64,000 bases of DNA from Aphelocoma coerulescens (lineage: Eukaryota > Chordata > Aves > Passeriformes > Corvidae), in NCBI RefSeq assembly GCF_041296385.1, contig NC_091015.1, positions 56,858,345 to 56,922,344 on the forward strand, in the 5' to 3' direction. The number at the start of each line of letters is the position of its first letter. Within the stretch, counting starts at the first letter, position 1. Shown in pieces: positions 37,201 to 49,896 of the stretch. Position numbers and translations under genes: made by a program. The notes under the pieces were generated by a model that did not search any database, was not told the DNA's origin, and was given only the letters and a program-made list of their open reading frames with translations.

Positions 37201-40200
37201 CTGAGGTCAGATTTCAGCAACCATATTTTCTCTACCTGAGCAGGGAAGAAGTGGAGAGGAGACGAAACTTTAGAATGGAAATGACAAACATCAGTGATGC
37301 CAAACCCAGATGATGCTGCAGAGCCCTTGAAGCCAAGCTGCTCCTGACACCAATGGAATCAGGCTTACACCAGAAAGAGCTCACCCAAAAATCCAGAGAG
37401 AGTCCCGGTCAGATAAACTCAACTAGGAAAAACCAAAGACAGAAATCTGTAGCAAACCCAACTTCACAATTCCACAGTCAAACTTCACTGAACACAGTAT
37501 GCCTGGGGCATATAAACTGAGTAGCAACTCAGAAATCAAAATTTCGGATGTGTGAAGGAAGAAAACAGATAAGCAGTGGTATTGTCTCCCCTTTTAAGTC
37601 TTGCACAGTATGTATTTGGTAATGCACCCATGGCTGGATGCTGGGGTTTGACAGACTGCAGGCTGCTCCCAGCAGCACCTTTGTCATCACTTCCACTGCA
37701 GCTCCTTGCAAGGCTCCCTCTTGCACATCACCAGAGGGATGAAAGTGCCCTTCCTCCTGCCTAGAGGTGGGGGGAGGAGGAGGAGCTGTCAGCTGACAAG
37801 ACAGGGAAATTGCTTTGGCTTTATGCACCAAACAGGCACTGGTCTCTCTGTAACACCTACTGTTGTCCTCACATGCCCTCCTTACAGCATCTGCCCACCC
37901 ACTCCACCAGGCACAGCTGCAAACTGGGCTGTTCAATCAGTTTTGGGGTTTTTTTTTTACCACGATTAAGTGGCATGCAGTCTTATCCTGTGTTTTAAAC
38001 CCTGTGGTCAAGATGTCCACAAAAATTTGCACTCACGGAGCTGAACAAAAGTACTAAAATCATTCCCCACTACACTTTTTTCTGCTAAAAAGGCTCCTCT
38101 CACAAGGATCACAACCTGTAAGTTATGGCAGTTACAAGGAATAATGGAGATGGTTTAGGATTTTTCCTTTCTTTAAAATGGAGACAGAGCAGTAAGCAGA
38201 GCTGTTCATCTCAGACCACACTTCCAGATTTTCCCCCAGGCTACACAAGCCCAGCCTCACATGTAGTGCGGGGAGTTGGATGTGGAGTGCCAGTGTTAGA
38301 AGCATGCCCTGAGCTGCATGCAGGAAAGCAGGCAGCAGCTGGAGCTGTACCATGTAACATCTCACATCAGTAAGATGATACTTTTGCAATTTTTCACAGT
38401 TGTTTGTAATATGTCAAGGGTTTTTTTTCTATGAATACCTACAAATGTTCTGTCTTGTAAGGTGGGTTATCTTCAACTGTATCCCCTCTTCATAATTTTA
38501 GTGAATTTTCTTTTTCAAATCTGAAAACCCCATTTTCTACATAGAATAGGACATTTTGCTACAGTGCTTTGGTCTCAGCACACTTTTGTTCAATCATAGG
38601 TGTTTCACATGGGTTTGCTTTCCCATGATTGTTTAAGCTCCTTTCTCCATCAGGTGATGTGTTCCTTTACCACAAAAAGGAATTGGGCATATGACAAGAC
38701 AGCCTTGTAAGATACTGTGTCATTAGAAAGTGGTTTTCATGCTCTTCCTAGTCTTTGAAAATGAGCAAAAATATCTGGAGCAGAAGATAACATGAGAAGG
38801 AAGTTAAAGCAATTTTCTGGGTTATTTTGCTTTTCAACAGCTATAATTCATTGCTGCATGATTTACTCAGGAAAAACCAGTCAGGGCCAATGGGTGGTGA
38901 ATTTGGAAGACCCCAGAAAAAACATGCCATCTGCAAGACTTAGAAATGCAGATAACAGATGATACTTGCTTAAGCACTGAGATATATTTTTCAAGCTCAG
39001 AAGTTGACATGGACTGTGTATGGAAACCATCCTGGTCTCCTTTCAGAGATGAGGCACAGAAATTTGCAACCAGGGCAAGTAATCTGGGTGTCCTTTAACA
39101 CTTGGGTGGGTCATTGTGAGGTAGTGTGTTTTCCATCATGATCACAGTCTGTCCATTTCCAAAAATTAGTCAAGACAGAGGGAGCACAATGCCCTTCTGG
39201 AAGGTAGAAAATTAGGACATGGAGGGCTCTCAAGACAGCCAAGCCCAGAAAGAGGGTTGCACTGAAGCCTTCTCAGGCATCCACAAAGAGCTGTTCTGTG
39301 GGACCAGTGGGAGCCCAGTCAAGGTCTCTTGTATGCTGAGGTGACTGGAGAAGACTTGACTGCTCAGTAGAGCACACAGAAGACATGTGGATGATCTCTG
39401 GACACTTGAAATCTACACCCTGTCCGACTAGTGGTCTGTGTACGACAGGTTCCTCCAAGGCTTGACACAGCCTGCAGGTAATCCCTGTGTTGTGATCAGA
39501 AGGGGAAACCCCATATTCTTCATGAGGGGCTCGCTGTGGGTGTGCAAAAGTATTGTGTGTGTAAAAGAGAGGCCATTTGCAGGCCTTCTGTTGTTAGGCA
39601 GCAAGGTGACCGACTGGCATGCAGATCCACAGAGCCAACTAGGCCTGAGTTGGACACCAGGCATTTTATAAGACAAAGTTTCAGCTCCTATCAGTTATCA
39701 CTGCCCTACTGATAATGGGGTCATTTCAATTTGCATTAACAGAAGATCCTATTTAGATTTAATTACAGATTTCCTACACTCATGCCTGTGGTGATGGGGA
39801 CAGGTCATTCAAGGATTTGGGGAGTAGATCAGAATGTGGATGTTGGAGCAATTTTTGCATCTCAGACCCACCTGTTACAGCAAATAACTGAATGCTCTCG
39901 AGCATGCGCCCTGTTGCTGAGATACATGGGCTTTAGGTTCTTCCTCTGAGGAGCTAATTAATTTCTCACAGAAACTACAGATATTATCATGTGCTTTTAG
40001 CGCTTATGGATGCTTTATTTTAAAATGCTGGTCTTCCCAGAAGCAATACAACAACCCTACGGAAATCCAGCCTGGAGTGTTCAAAATCTTCTAGCGTTAG
40101 TGTGTCCATGACTGATGGCAGATACTGTCCGGTATATCCAGCTGGTATGCCCAGGTAGGATCAGGTAGGTGTTTATAAACCAAGAGAAATGTTAAGTACA

Positions 40201-40514
40201 AGCAGCCACAGTACAGTAAGTACCTGACAAAGAGCCACATAGAGTTCCTGCAACAAGAGAGAAAGATAAATGTACCAAAAAAAAAAAATATACAGATGCA
40301 GTAAAAAAGCTTTATTAGTATTAAAAAGTATCGGAGCATATAAGCTTACAATTTTTTGCCCTGGTCAAAGTAGAATCCTTTCTTCCTGTTGTTGTCAACA
40401 TTATCATGGAGTCCATCCTTGGCAAGAGTTTGACACTTAACGATGGCTCTTGCCACCAAAGGTTTTGTAGTGTAAACACATAAGAACACAGAGCAGAAAA
40501 AATGAGTCCTATCA
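34291..40514. other. Non-coding stretch, no gene seen
   Basis: Frames at 36019-36450 (+) and 37529-37936 (-) are over 130 codons but have no recognisable domain and are overlapped by other frames. T-rich runs occur near 36185 and 37948. No transposon or RNA gene was recognised. Confidence 0.5.
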
Positions 40515-40625
40515 TCGTTTTACAGGTGAGCAACTGAAGCCTGAAGGAAGGAAATTTGCCTGAGGTCATGTAAGGATCATTGTTAGTCCTGTCAGTGCTC
40601 TTGGTCTACACCACTTCTCCATTGT
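40515..40625 (+). repeat. MIR-like SINE relic
   Basis: The order of words is that of the MIR core and right arm: TCGTTTTACAGGTGAGCAAC, TGAAGCCTGAAGG, TTGCCTGAGGTCATGTAAGG, and then GTGCTCTTGGTCTACACCAC near the end. Each matches the MIR consensus as I remember it with scattered changes. It is strongly diverged and the left part is missing. Confidence 0.55.
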
Positions 40626-43600
40626 TTTGTTCAGACAAACCCTGCAGTGCTGTTATGTGCTCCTTTCAGAATACTATTCCCACAGGTGAACACTCCATGT
40701 TGGCAGGAACATCTTCCTGATGTGAAAATGCTTGAATTTAAATGGAAACGAAGCTTCACAAATTAAAAAAGCTGTAAGCACTTGCTAATTGTGCTTGGTT
40801 GCACAACAGTAAGGAAATGCTTCTCTTTCCTCAGGAAGGAAAACACCAATTGATCCATTTTCTGGACAACTCTCTGCAAGGTCCATCCTACAGCTTCCTA
40901 CCATACAGAAGCAAATTGAAAGCTGCTTTCCTTTTACAAAGGCACTACAAGACTACTGCAGAAAGGACAATGTGTCTTGGGAGACACTCCTGCCAGTGCT
41001 AGTGGAAAGGGACAAAGAAAATGAGACATAGTTGGTGACTCTCACACCATCAGACTTCACCAAACAATCTATAAATAGCTTCAGAAACAGCTGTTCCCTC
41101 ACCACAAAGTGACTAACTGAAGAATTCACTCATAAATATGTTCTTTTGCTCAAAACTTCAGCCAAAACCAGGGAAATAGAGAAATGGCATCACTTGCTCT
41201 GTGGCTGAGTGAGTCCACATTACTTTGGTCCAGGCAGGTAGAAGTCCACCAGCAACCCCTCAGTATCCACCTGGGGAGGAGGGTATGGCAGAGAAGTGGT
41301 TTGATGAAGGGCTGATAAAGGAGAACCCGGGGGGAGCGAAACCGGTGCTTGAACTTTCAGCCTTCCTCCCTTTCTTCTTCATGAGGAGGGAAGAAGGAGA
41401 CATTTACCTACATCCATGTAATTGCTGCTTTCTCAGAGGTGACAGGTGAGCAGATTCATATGTGCCCAAGGGACAGAACAGTGTTTGCACCCAGATTACT
41501 TCATCCTGTGGCTCCACTAAGTTTGCATACACACCACTCTAAACTTGCAGCACCTTTCTCTTTTTTGCTTACACTGTTTCTCCCATGATGTTCCAGCACT
41601 AGTCAGAAGCAACTCATCTCTGTGGTGCTCCAGGGGTAACTTAGCAAATGTACATGCAATGAGAACATTTTACTTACCCAAGAGAGAAGCAGAATTTTTT
41701 TAGGTAGCTGGATTTCTGGGTCTAGAAAGGAAAAAAAAAGACATGAATCGCTTTGAAAGTCAGTCTTCTGACTTCTAGGACAACAAACATTGAACAATTT
41801 GTAAGGGTTTGCACACTAACAAAACTGAGGAAGAAGAAGTGGAGAGCCAGAGACACAGGAACTGAATGATACTAGGAACCACTGGGGCTGAAAAACTCAA
41901 AAATGAACCTGATGAAACAAGGTTTCCAGCTTGAAACAGAGAGATGGAGTGTGCCCTGCAAGTGCAGGTGTAAGGGGAGCAATGCAGTTCTCTTTTACCC
42001 GTTTCACCACAGCTATCTTCTGGGTGGGACACGTGGGGCAGTTGCAGACCTTCTCTCTTTCATGGCTGTGGAGAAAAAGATACACCAACAGAGGTTGCAG
42101 CTAACTCAGCTCATTGCAAGTGCTCATTAATGAAAACAATAAGGCTACAGCATGAGGAGGAGCTCCAACCTAAAAGATGCCTTGGTCGTGGAGAAGAGTT
42201 TCTTAGATCTTCCCATTACAAAGGCAATTGCATTAAAAAGTATCTCACAGCAACAGCATAAAAGGTAGAAACTAAATTGATGGCAAAGCCAAGCAGTTCC
42301 TCTGAGAACTTTGTAAGAAATATTTAATTTCTCCCTCCCTCCTAATTCCCTGAATCTTAAATATGACCTTACTAGACTGAACAAGTTTTGGTTTCTTCTT
42401 TCTAAAAGTACATGCTTCCACATTTCATTTTGAAACTCTCTTTACTTTGCTTTGACTAAGCAGGAGCAAGGACCTTAAGAGCATGGTGTCAGGGGACAGC
42501 TTTCAGAAAGCATCTGTCTCCAGCAGCCCCCTAGGCACTGGAGCACCAATAAGGATTCCCAGAATGCAGTCAGCCTTCAGGAGCAACAGCAAGGACAAGG
42601 AGAGGCACACACTAAATTTTGCTGTCAAGCACTGATATCACTTGGCTGTCTTAAAAAGATCAGGATTTTGTTTCTTGCCAGCTTTTACTGCCAGGCTGCT
42701 CAAACTCCCTTTTCCACCCAAGTACATGCCTTTTACCTGCTTCCTGCTCCCAAGGCGTCTATCGGAACCTGCAGTTCCTTTGAGTTTTTTGTGTTAGCAG
42801 AAAGAAAGAGAATGATTTCCACCATGATCATTTTAGGGCTGCTATGTTATACATCTCTCTGCTGCATGTTATCCAACCATCTAGAGAGCGCCTCAAACTT
42901 CTTGTGGTGGGATATTGTATTCTTGTGCGTTTGTAAGCACCTAAAGTGGGAACACTTTTTATTTGCTGCACTTTCATGGGAATTACTGCATGGAACAACC
43001 GAATTCATGAGTTCATCCAGTCTTGGATAACAGGCAAAACTAAGCAATCCCAAAGTTGCCACACAGTGGTAAGAGAACATAACAACAGCATAGAGCTAAC
43101 ACTATTTAGATTGTTTTATTGCAGGAAAGTATTAGTATTACTGTGCTTCTCCCATCAAACCTGCTATCATGGTGACAAGGTAAGATCTGGTATTGTCTTC
43201 TCTGATGGCATTGCCTGATGAAAGCACCACGGTAATTAAAATGTATCTGTAGTGCCCTTCATGTGTGGGGATAGCTGTACTATTGCAAGCAGTAGATTTA
43301 CTCCAAAATGCTTGCTGTTTTAGACTTTGTATTATAATTCAGCCTCTGTTCTTACAGTTAATGCAGTGCATACATAATGTCATTGCACAGCTCTTCTCTG
43401 CAGAACACAGAGCACAAAATTGAATCTCAAACCACTTCAGAGAACTGAAAGAGGAGCTTTTAAACTAGGCTCATAGTTCCTGCTGGCACATTGTACTTGG
43501 AGCTTAATTTGGGAGTGATTGCTAGAAGGAATACTTAACCCCTCATGTTCTCTGGAATTGGAGGATTTCTGCATTGCGGTGCAGTTGGGAAATGGGAGAG

Positions 43601-45469
43601 TCAGAGTGAGAAGCCCAGTGCTGGGCTCTGTACTTAGATGTGGTGTTTTGAAATTCAGAGATCCTGTGTAACCTTGTTACTTAAAGGAAACTACAGTCTA
43701 GGAGTGAGGTGAAGGAGGAGCATGGTTTAAGTGTCACTTGAACTCTGGCCATGAAGAGAGAGCACTTGCTCTGAAAATAAGTGTGTAGCTGCAGGCTTTG
43801 CTGCTGCTGTTCAGGCTGCTGCTTTTCCTTTGTATTCTGCAAAGTAATGCTATGAACCTGTTATAGGTTATAAGGAAAGTGAATTGAAATTAATACCCAG
43901 GGTATGCCGTACAACTTTGGTCTACTGAGTAAAAGATAAGCTACTCCTGGAATCTGCTGAAAAATGAGATGGGACTTCCCAAATCTAAATTTCATTTACA
44001 TTTCTGTGGTTGGATGATTATGTGACAGAAAAAGAAGCTGTCCTACATAAATATGAGGTGCCTGTTTGATGCTGCATAAACCATATTAACTTACAATCAA
44101 TAGCATGTGCTTCATGTATGGCAGATGGGGAAACATTCTGAATAATATAAAAAAGAAAGCCAGAATAGAGGGCATTGCTAATACTTACGACCCAATTAGT
44201 TCAGGGTGCTTGAGCTGCTTTTGCAAGTGGTTTATTTTTATCTGCATGTCCTTTAAAGTTCAAAAGAAAAGCAAACAATCTTAGTATTAGTCCATCAGTC
44301 TGGTGTGCAATAAAAGTCAAATCGGAGCTTATTAGCATGAGATCAGCACCAGTGCTGCCCTTGCAGATATTATATTCTCCTCTCTCAAATTGGCTCTGAT
44401 AGAAATCTACAGGAATCTTCCCTCCTGATATTAGTTTTATATTGCAGTAACTTTCTGGATGACTTATGTTCCCAATAATACAAGGTTACTTGTTTTAAAA
44501 ACACTCTTGCTGGTTTGCAGACTATGGTCTGCAAAACTTCTAACCAAAAACCGCTCACTGTTGCATTATTTTTGTATCCTGGAAACTAATGGCAGGCCTA
44601 CTCTCCACACTCTTACCTGTGTTAGATTTGACTCTATTGCATCTCTGTTTGACACCCTTGTAATTACCTTTGTAAAAATTATTCTAGAGTGGTGATGGTC
44701 TAAAAAAAGAAAGAGCATGTCCTGTGATATGCAATAAGATGTCATACCTTTAAGATTTTTTCCTCTTGTATGGCTAATTCTCTCCCTTCCAATATTCTGG
44801 CTTTTTCCTAAAAACCAACAAAAACAAATATAACTTGTTAAGGGAAAATTTTAGTATTAAAACTACTGTTGGTTAAATTTTCAATGTAAAGATACTACTA
44901 AAAATCTACCAACTAGCACTTTCTATCCGTCAAACATTTATCAGAAGTGAGGATGATGTGATCACGCTGTGTGTTTGACAGTCTTTCCAGCCCCAGAAAT
45001 TGTGGCTGGTATCAGCAGTGAAGGAAAACCTTACAGAAAATAAAATTCATATGTGTTTGGTAAAAATAGGAAGCAAGATAGAAGACAGAAGCTGAAGCCA
45101 GTGTCCATGCTGAGATAAATGCTTTGAGGGTGGCTATAGCTTTTATCAGACCCAGAGGATCTACACAAGCAAGCTGCTTGTGACCACTGGGAAGGCATTT
45201 TTTCATTATCAGCAGGAAGTAATGCTCTGCAGTGGCTGCGTTACGTGTCAGACTGGTGAGACAGGCAGCTCACTGGGGATCAGCGGTGCTGCAGAGTCAC
45301 CTGCAGCCCTGCTTAGCCATGCTTGTGTGAGCTAATGCTGAGGGGATGGTGGCAGAGGGACAACTGCCTGTGCAGTCATGGGCTTGGACAAGATGCCACG
45401 CATCAGCCAAGCGTCCTGGCTCTTCTGTCACCACAAACACAGCGCGGGGCTCAGTAACTTGTGGGATCC
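40626..45469. other. Non-coding stretch, no gene seen
   Basis: The frame at 41225-41449 (opening on TTG) is followed directly by a donor-like GACAGGTGAGCAG and so looks exon-like, but its translation resembles nothing I know. The frame at 42668-43030 is likewise unrecognised. The block 44190-44440 is repeat-poor with TAAT-type words and could be a conserved non-coding element; this is inference only. No transposon was recognised. Confidence 0.45.
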
Positions 45470-45885
45470 TGAGCAGAAAAACATCCTCAGGAGTTGGGGA
45501 GTGTGGGAAAGGCCTGGGGGTGGTGCAACAGGAGCTGGGTGTGAGCCCCCAGGGTGCCCTGGCAGTGAAGGAAAGCAGTACCTTCCACCCCGTGGGCGGA
45601 AGGACAGCCAGTAGGTCGAGAAAAGGGGTTTTCTTCCTTCACTTGGCACTTGTTAGACTGTACATGGATGCTACGTTCCCCCTGGTACCTGATGGATGTT
45701 GATGAACTCTGGTAAGGCCACAGAGTGGCCAGGAGGATGAAAAGGCTCTGTCCCTGGGGTTTTTGCAGCCCAGTTGGATGCAGCCTTGAATACTGTTCTC
45801 TGAGCTTTGAGTGGGAGGTCAGACCAAAGACATCTCCCACCCCCAGTCCCTTCCCACCTGAAATATTCTGTTATCTCATGACTCT
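45470..45885 (+). mobile_element. CR1 LINE, decayed 3' portion
   Basis: The copy runs in CR1 order on the plus strand. AAGGCCTGGGGGTGGTGCAA and CAGGGTGCCCTGGCAGTGAA come first, then a CAGCCAGTAGGTCGAGAAAA block, TTTGGCACTTGTTAGAC-like sequence, and the 3' end with GCTTTGAGTGGGAGGTCAGA and TCCCTTCCCACCTGAAATAT followed by a worn octamer tail (TATTCTGTTATCTCATGA). The middle is shortened relative to a usual CR1 3' region, so internal deletion is likely. The left boundary is uncertain; the element may reach back to about 45240. Confidence 0.8.
45511..45690 (+). pseudogene. CR1 reverse-transcriptase C-terminal remnant
   Basis: Within the plus-strand CR1, one frame reads GLGVVQQELGVSPQGALAVK and further on TASRSRKGVFFLHLALVRL. 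These line up with two neighbouring blocks of the CR1 ORF2 product: the stretch around 'KDLGVLVD...QCALAA', and the 'SRSREVILPLYSALVRPHLE' block after the polymerase palm. The catalytic part, the endonuclease and ORF1 are all absent, so it is a dead fragment. It is open by chance as part of a 118-codon frame at 45346-45702. Confidence 0.75.
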
Positions 45886-45892
45886 GCTGACT

Positions 45893-45918
45893 CATAAATC
45901 AAGGTGGCTTGATTTATG
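45893..45918. other. Perfect 11-bp hairpin next to CR1 end
   Basis: CATAAATCAAG at 45893-45903, a GTGG loop, then the exact reverse complement at 45908-45918. It starts within about ten bases of where the CR1 3' tail fades out. CR1 elements do not normally leave a foldback there, so it may be flanking sequence or a repair product. Confidence 0.6.
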
Positions 45919-48900
45919 GAGGCCTTTCCTGTATAGAAGTGTTGTTTTTCTGTAGATTTGCATGAAATCACAGATATATGCATCATTTCAAAACTTTTCT
46001 GTAGATTTTGTTATGACAAGTTCTTGCATTTAATTGTTTTGTTGGGAAAGAGATCAACTCTTTCTACTGCACAAAAAGAAACAATCAGCCAGTTAAGGGG
46101 AGGCAGGGAGGCAGGAAAATTAATTTGTAAGTCAAAACAGTCTATTTTGTTTAGCACTGCACTTTTTCAAATTCTTATGATGGCTGAAGAAATATGGAAG
46201 ATTTTAGTTCTAGAAGGATAATTTAAACCCCAGCTGTGTGTTTAGAAACTCAAGGCACCTTCCACTGGAAGGAGAAACCAAGGTGCCAGCTACCCTCATG
46301 GTTGTACTTGCTCCTGTGGTAAGACACGAGAAGAAAGCCTGTTGTCTGGAAGTCATGGTTGTGTCCACAAAAGAGATCAGGAAAATGTACAGTTGAAAAC
46401 TGGTCAGTAACCAGTTGATATTTGTGAAAGTAAGGTGGACTGTGTACATCTCTTTGTGGATAACTGCATGCCTTGGGACCAAGTAATTTGGGATCCACCT
46501 TGATCAACATTAGAAGAACCCTCAAAAACTCAGTGAGCCACAAACTCAAATCTGCTGTGACTCATCCAAAAGTCTGTTCTCAAGACATCCTTGCACTCAG
46601 AAACAGCAGTGAAGGGGGAGTTTTGTCATGCCAGTGACAGCCAGCAAAATCTTTGCTGTGCTAGAGTCTGGACAGAGTTGTGCATCACAGAGCTGCCCTG
46701 ACATGATCTTCATTGTTCCAGGGCAAGTCCAAACTTACAATCTATTTTTAATAATTTTATGGTTGACCCTCACACTCTTTCATCACATATCATACCTATA
46801 TTCTTCACAAGACCATTTTCATACCTTTATAAGTTTCTTATTCTTTTCTTCCAATCTTCTCAATGGCTCCTGCAAAAACTCCTGTGAATAAAAAGGGTTA
46901 GCAGTGGGTGAGGGTGGACAGAGCAAGACACAAGGCAGTCAGTTAGTGAGATGGGAGACCAAACACAAGTCTTAATGTACATTTTGCATGTCTCAATACC
47001 TAACTGTAGTCATTCTTAATATTAATTATGCCATTGGGTTTTATTCCTTTCAGGAAAAATTCCAAATCAAGTCCTTCGTGTGCCAGTTATTTGGGTTCGT
47101 TTTACAAACAAGAAGATGAAGGAAGTGTGTGTATGTATGTGCGTTTTTCATGAATTCAGCCTACAACCCATTCCTTGCTGCAGTTATACATGGAAACCAG
47201 TGGAAGAGCCAGTTAAACAGGAAAAACATCCTCTTGCTTGTTTTTACCCATAGCAGCAACTTTACTCTCTAGTGCTCTTGTGCTTGTGTCAAAACTGAGA
47301 AGCTTATAAATGAGGAACTGGATTTTTCCTTACTCGTGTAAAACACCCGGTGCGCCAAATGCTATCCCCAGTTGAGCATCCTGCATACCACAGGTTAGTT
47401 CTGGTTTTATTACCAGCCAGTGTGTCTTCCACCCACATTCTTCCCCAGAAAAGACGTTCTTGCTCAAGTGAACCAATCCTTGAGAAATAGGAGTGCCGGG
47501 ACATTGCTGGGCACCAAGTAAAAATGTGCAAAATGTGTGTGCTACAGAAGTTGTCAAATCCTTAATAGCAGAATAAGTTATAATTTGACCACTTGCCTGC
47601 AAATTACTTATGCCCTCTGAACACAGAACATGTTGATGCTTGAGAAATTTATATTCATGGAATACAGCAATCTAAAAATTGAAATGAAATATATGTTACA
47701 AAAAATTTTTTAAAAATGCTTTATCAAGAACAAAAAATGCAGCAAAATATTTTTCCTCCATTCTCTTTATACAAAGATTCTTGATTCTTTAGACCTGTGC
47801 ATTTCTGTTCAGAAGAAGTGACAGAAAATTCCCTTGTGAAGCCTAGTTATGAAATCAACTTGCACAAAAATGTAAAAATTTCTAATTGTCTTTGCAGGAA
47901 CAGCCATTTTGGTTATGCTTCCTATCAAGGACATGATTTTCAAAACATGCCTGAACCATCAAGATAACAATAGGTGTCACTTAACAACGCTGGAAAGATG
48001 AAGGCTGTTCTCAAGGTAAGTCCTTAAATACTTTAAAACATATTTGGCATTATTTTCCAGTTGTCTTTAACTGTCTGGAAATTCACAGTATTTGGAAAGT
48101 ACATAACGTACATGCATTCCTTCATTGCAGTTAGCTAAAGCAGAATATTGCCTGGTCTCAGAAGTTGTCTTCTGACATGGTGCTGTCAGAAAATATGTTT
48201 GTGTGTGACTGTATGCATGCTCTGTCCCCTGCTCTACCCAAAAGCACATGAAAAAGAGGGTGAAAGCCATTTTGAATCACCTGCAAAAATTCTGCCTACT
48301 GCAGTGAGGCTAAGGCAGTATAAATGACTTGTCCACATTTTCACCATGAATCAGCTGCAGGCATTACAAGATGGTTGGGGGTCCTTGGTCACAGACCTGT
48401 TAGCAGTCTCCATCCTACCTCCTTTGTCTGCCTATCCAATTCTTTCTTGCCCACTGGAGAAGTAGCAACACCTTTCTGTCCCATCTTGGTCCTTGGCGGC
48501 ACAGATGATGTCTGAAAACTTCAGGATTAGGGTGTCAGATAAAGGGTTACAGCTTGGGCCACTGTTCTGGTTGCATGAAAACAGGCAAGGCAGCAGAAGG
48601 AGCATTAAAGCAGAAATCCAAATTTCACCATACCTTTTGCATTTCATTCCTGCTCCCCTGTGCTTTTTCTTGTTACAGATGATGATAAAACAACTGAATC
48701 AAGCCCTCTAATGTAACACCAGCTTAATCCCATTTTTGACCAATGAATGGTTTTGTTGAACTTTCCAAAACATTTTATTGCATTTACATTTTTCTGCACT
48801 TTTTCATTGTTTAACTCGGCCAAGAATTAGGTGCACCAGAATATATAAGGAACAACCTTATGTCACATTTATTTTAGCTGAAAAAGAAAAAGGAACTTGA

Positions 48901-49037
48901 CAAAAGCTCAGGAAAAAACTGTGTTTTCCTGGTGAGATTTGAGTGGTCTGGGAAGTGCCTGTACTTCTGCTCAGGCCTACGTTACCCCAAAGTGTCTGCC
49001 TTGCAACCTTATTAGGCTAAGTTCTCTGAAAGTTATT
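45919..49037. other. Non-coding stretch, no gene seen
   Basis: Frames here are short and unrecognised. AT-rich patches lie near 47650-47760. An acceptor-like TTTTATTCCTTTCAG ends at about 47054, but no coding continuation that I recognise follows it. Confidence 0.5.
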
Positions 49038-49870
49038 TCATAGAATCATAGAATCATAGCAAATGCTGAATTGGAAGAGACTCATCAGGATCATTGAATC
49101 CAATCTCTGGCCCTCTTCTCTTCTTCTCTCTCTTCAAACTCAATCTACTATCCTCTATATCTCATACTCTTCTCTTCTACTTATCTCTCTTTCTCTACTC
49201 TTCTCTACCTTCTTCTCTTCTCTCTTCACTATCTCTCTATTCTCTCTATCTTCTCTACATATCTACTATCTCTCTATTCACTCTTCTCATCTCTCTATCT
49301 ACACTCATTCATCACTCCTCTCTCAACTCTAATCTCTTCATCTCATCTAATCAACCAAGTGACCTCAGCCATCTATCTGGCATCCACTGACTCTCCTCCA
49401 CCTCACCATTCTTGTGGCACCTCCTTTGGACATCTTAATGTCTTTTTTATGTTGTGGTGCCCAGAACTGCAGACAATACTCAAGGTGAGGCTGCCCCAGT
49501 GCAGAGCAGAGCGGGACAATCCCCTCCCTTGCCTGGCTGGCGATGCTGTGCCCGAGGCCCCGCAGGACACGCTTGGCCCTCCTGGCTGCCAGGGCACTGC
49601 TGACTCACGTTCAACTTGCCATCAACCAGGAGCCCCAGGTCTCTTTTTTCAGCTCTGCTCTCCAGCATCTCATTCCCCAGTCTGTGCACACAACCAGGGT
49701 TGCCCTATCCCAGGTGCAGAATCTGGCACTTGCCCTTGTCGAACTTCATATAGGTGGTGATTGCCATCTCTCTAATTTGTTGAGGTCTCTCTGCAGGACC
49801 TCTCTGCCCTTGAGGGAGTTGACAGCTCCTCAAAATATATTTGCTTTCTGCTTGCTCTAGAAGACAGAAT
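49038..49870 (-). mobile_element. CR1-Y-type LINE with replaced middle
   Basis: The plus strand opens with the inverted CR1 tail (TCATAGAATCATAGAATCAT), then GAATTGGAAGAGACTCATCA. From 49359 it resumes as CR1-Y-like sequence: GTGACCTCAGCC, CACCTCCTTTGGACATCTTA, GAGCGGGACAATCCCCTCCC, GCTGGCGATGCTGTGCCCGA, and on into the ORF2 region to about 49850. From memory, CR1-Y has roughly 400 bp between the two parts; here that interval is occupied by a 248-bp tract lacking G, listed separately. The element is 5'-truncated in ORF2 and lies on the minus strand. Confidence 0.88.
49111..49358 (+). repeat. 248-bp G-free pyrimidine-rich tract
   Basis: Between the G at 49110 and the G at 49359 the plus strand contains no G at all. 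It consists of TCTC, TCTA, TTCT and CTAT words without one fixed unit; A is interspersed, so it is not pure polypyrimidine. It sits inside the CR1-Y-type copy, with recognisable CR1 on both sides. Its right edge (TCTAATCAACCAAGTGACC) still resembles the CR1-Y sequence expected there. Two frames (49063-49332 and 49094-49390) read it as S/L/I-rich peptide and are not genes. It may be a degenerate microsatellite expansion that replaced part of the LINE, or an assembly error. Confidence 0.9.
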
Positions 49871-49896
49871 AATGAGGGAATTTGCTCATGTTGCAC
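49410..49896 (-). pseudogene. CR1-Y reverse-transcriptase remnant with stop and frameshift
   Basis: On the minus strand one frame gives MKFDKGKCQILHLG and, after a TAG stop at 49705-49707, continues in the same frame as LGNEMLESRAEKRDLGLLVD and GKLNVSQQC. These are the CR1 blocks usually read as 'LMKFNKGKCKVLHLG' and 'AEKDLGVLVDEKLNMSQQCA'. Near 49600 a small deletion shifts the frame; the next frame carries [17 protein letters not shown] and PHLEYC-like sequence, the following CR1 block. The polymerase catalytic motif lies upstream of what is left and is missing. The copy is dead. Confidence 0.8.

Noticed and set aside
49063..49390. Two S/L-rich plus-strand frames that look like a membrane protein
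   Set aside because: They are translations of the G-free pyrimidine tract, where stop codons containing G cannot occur.
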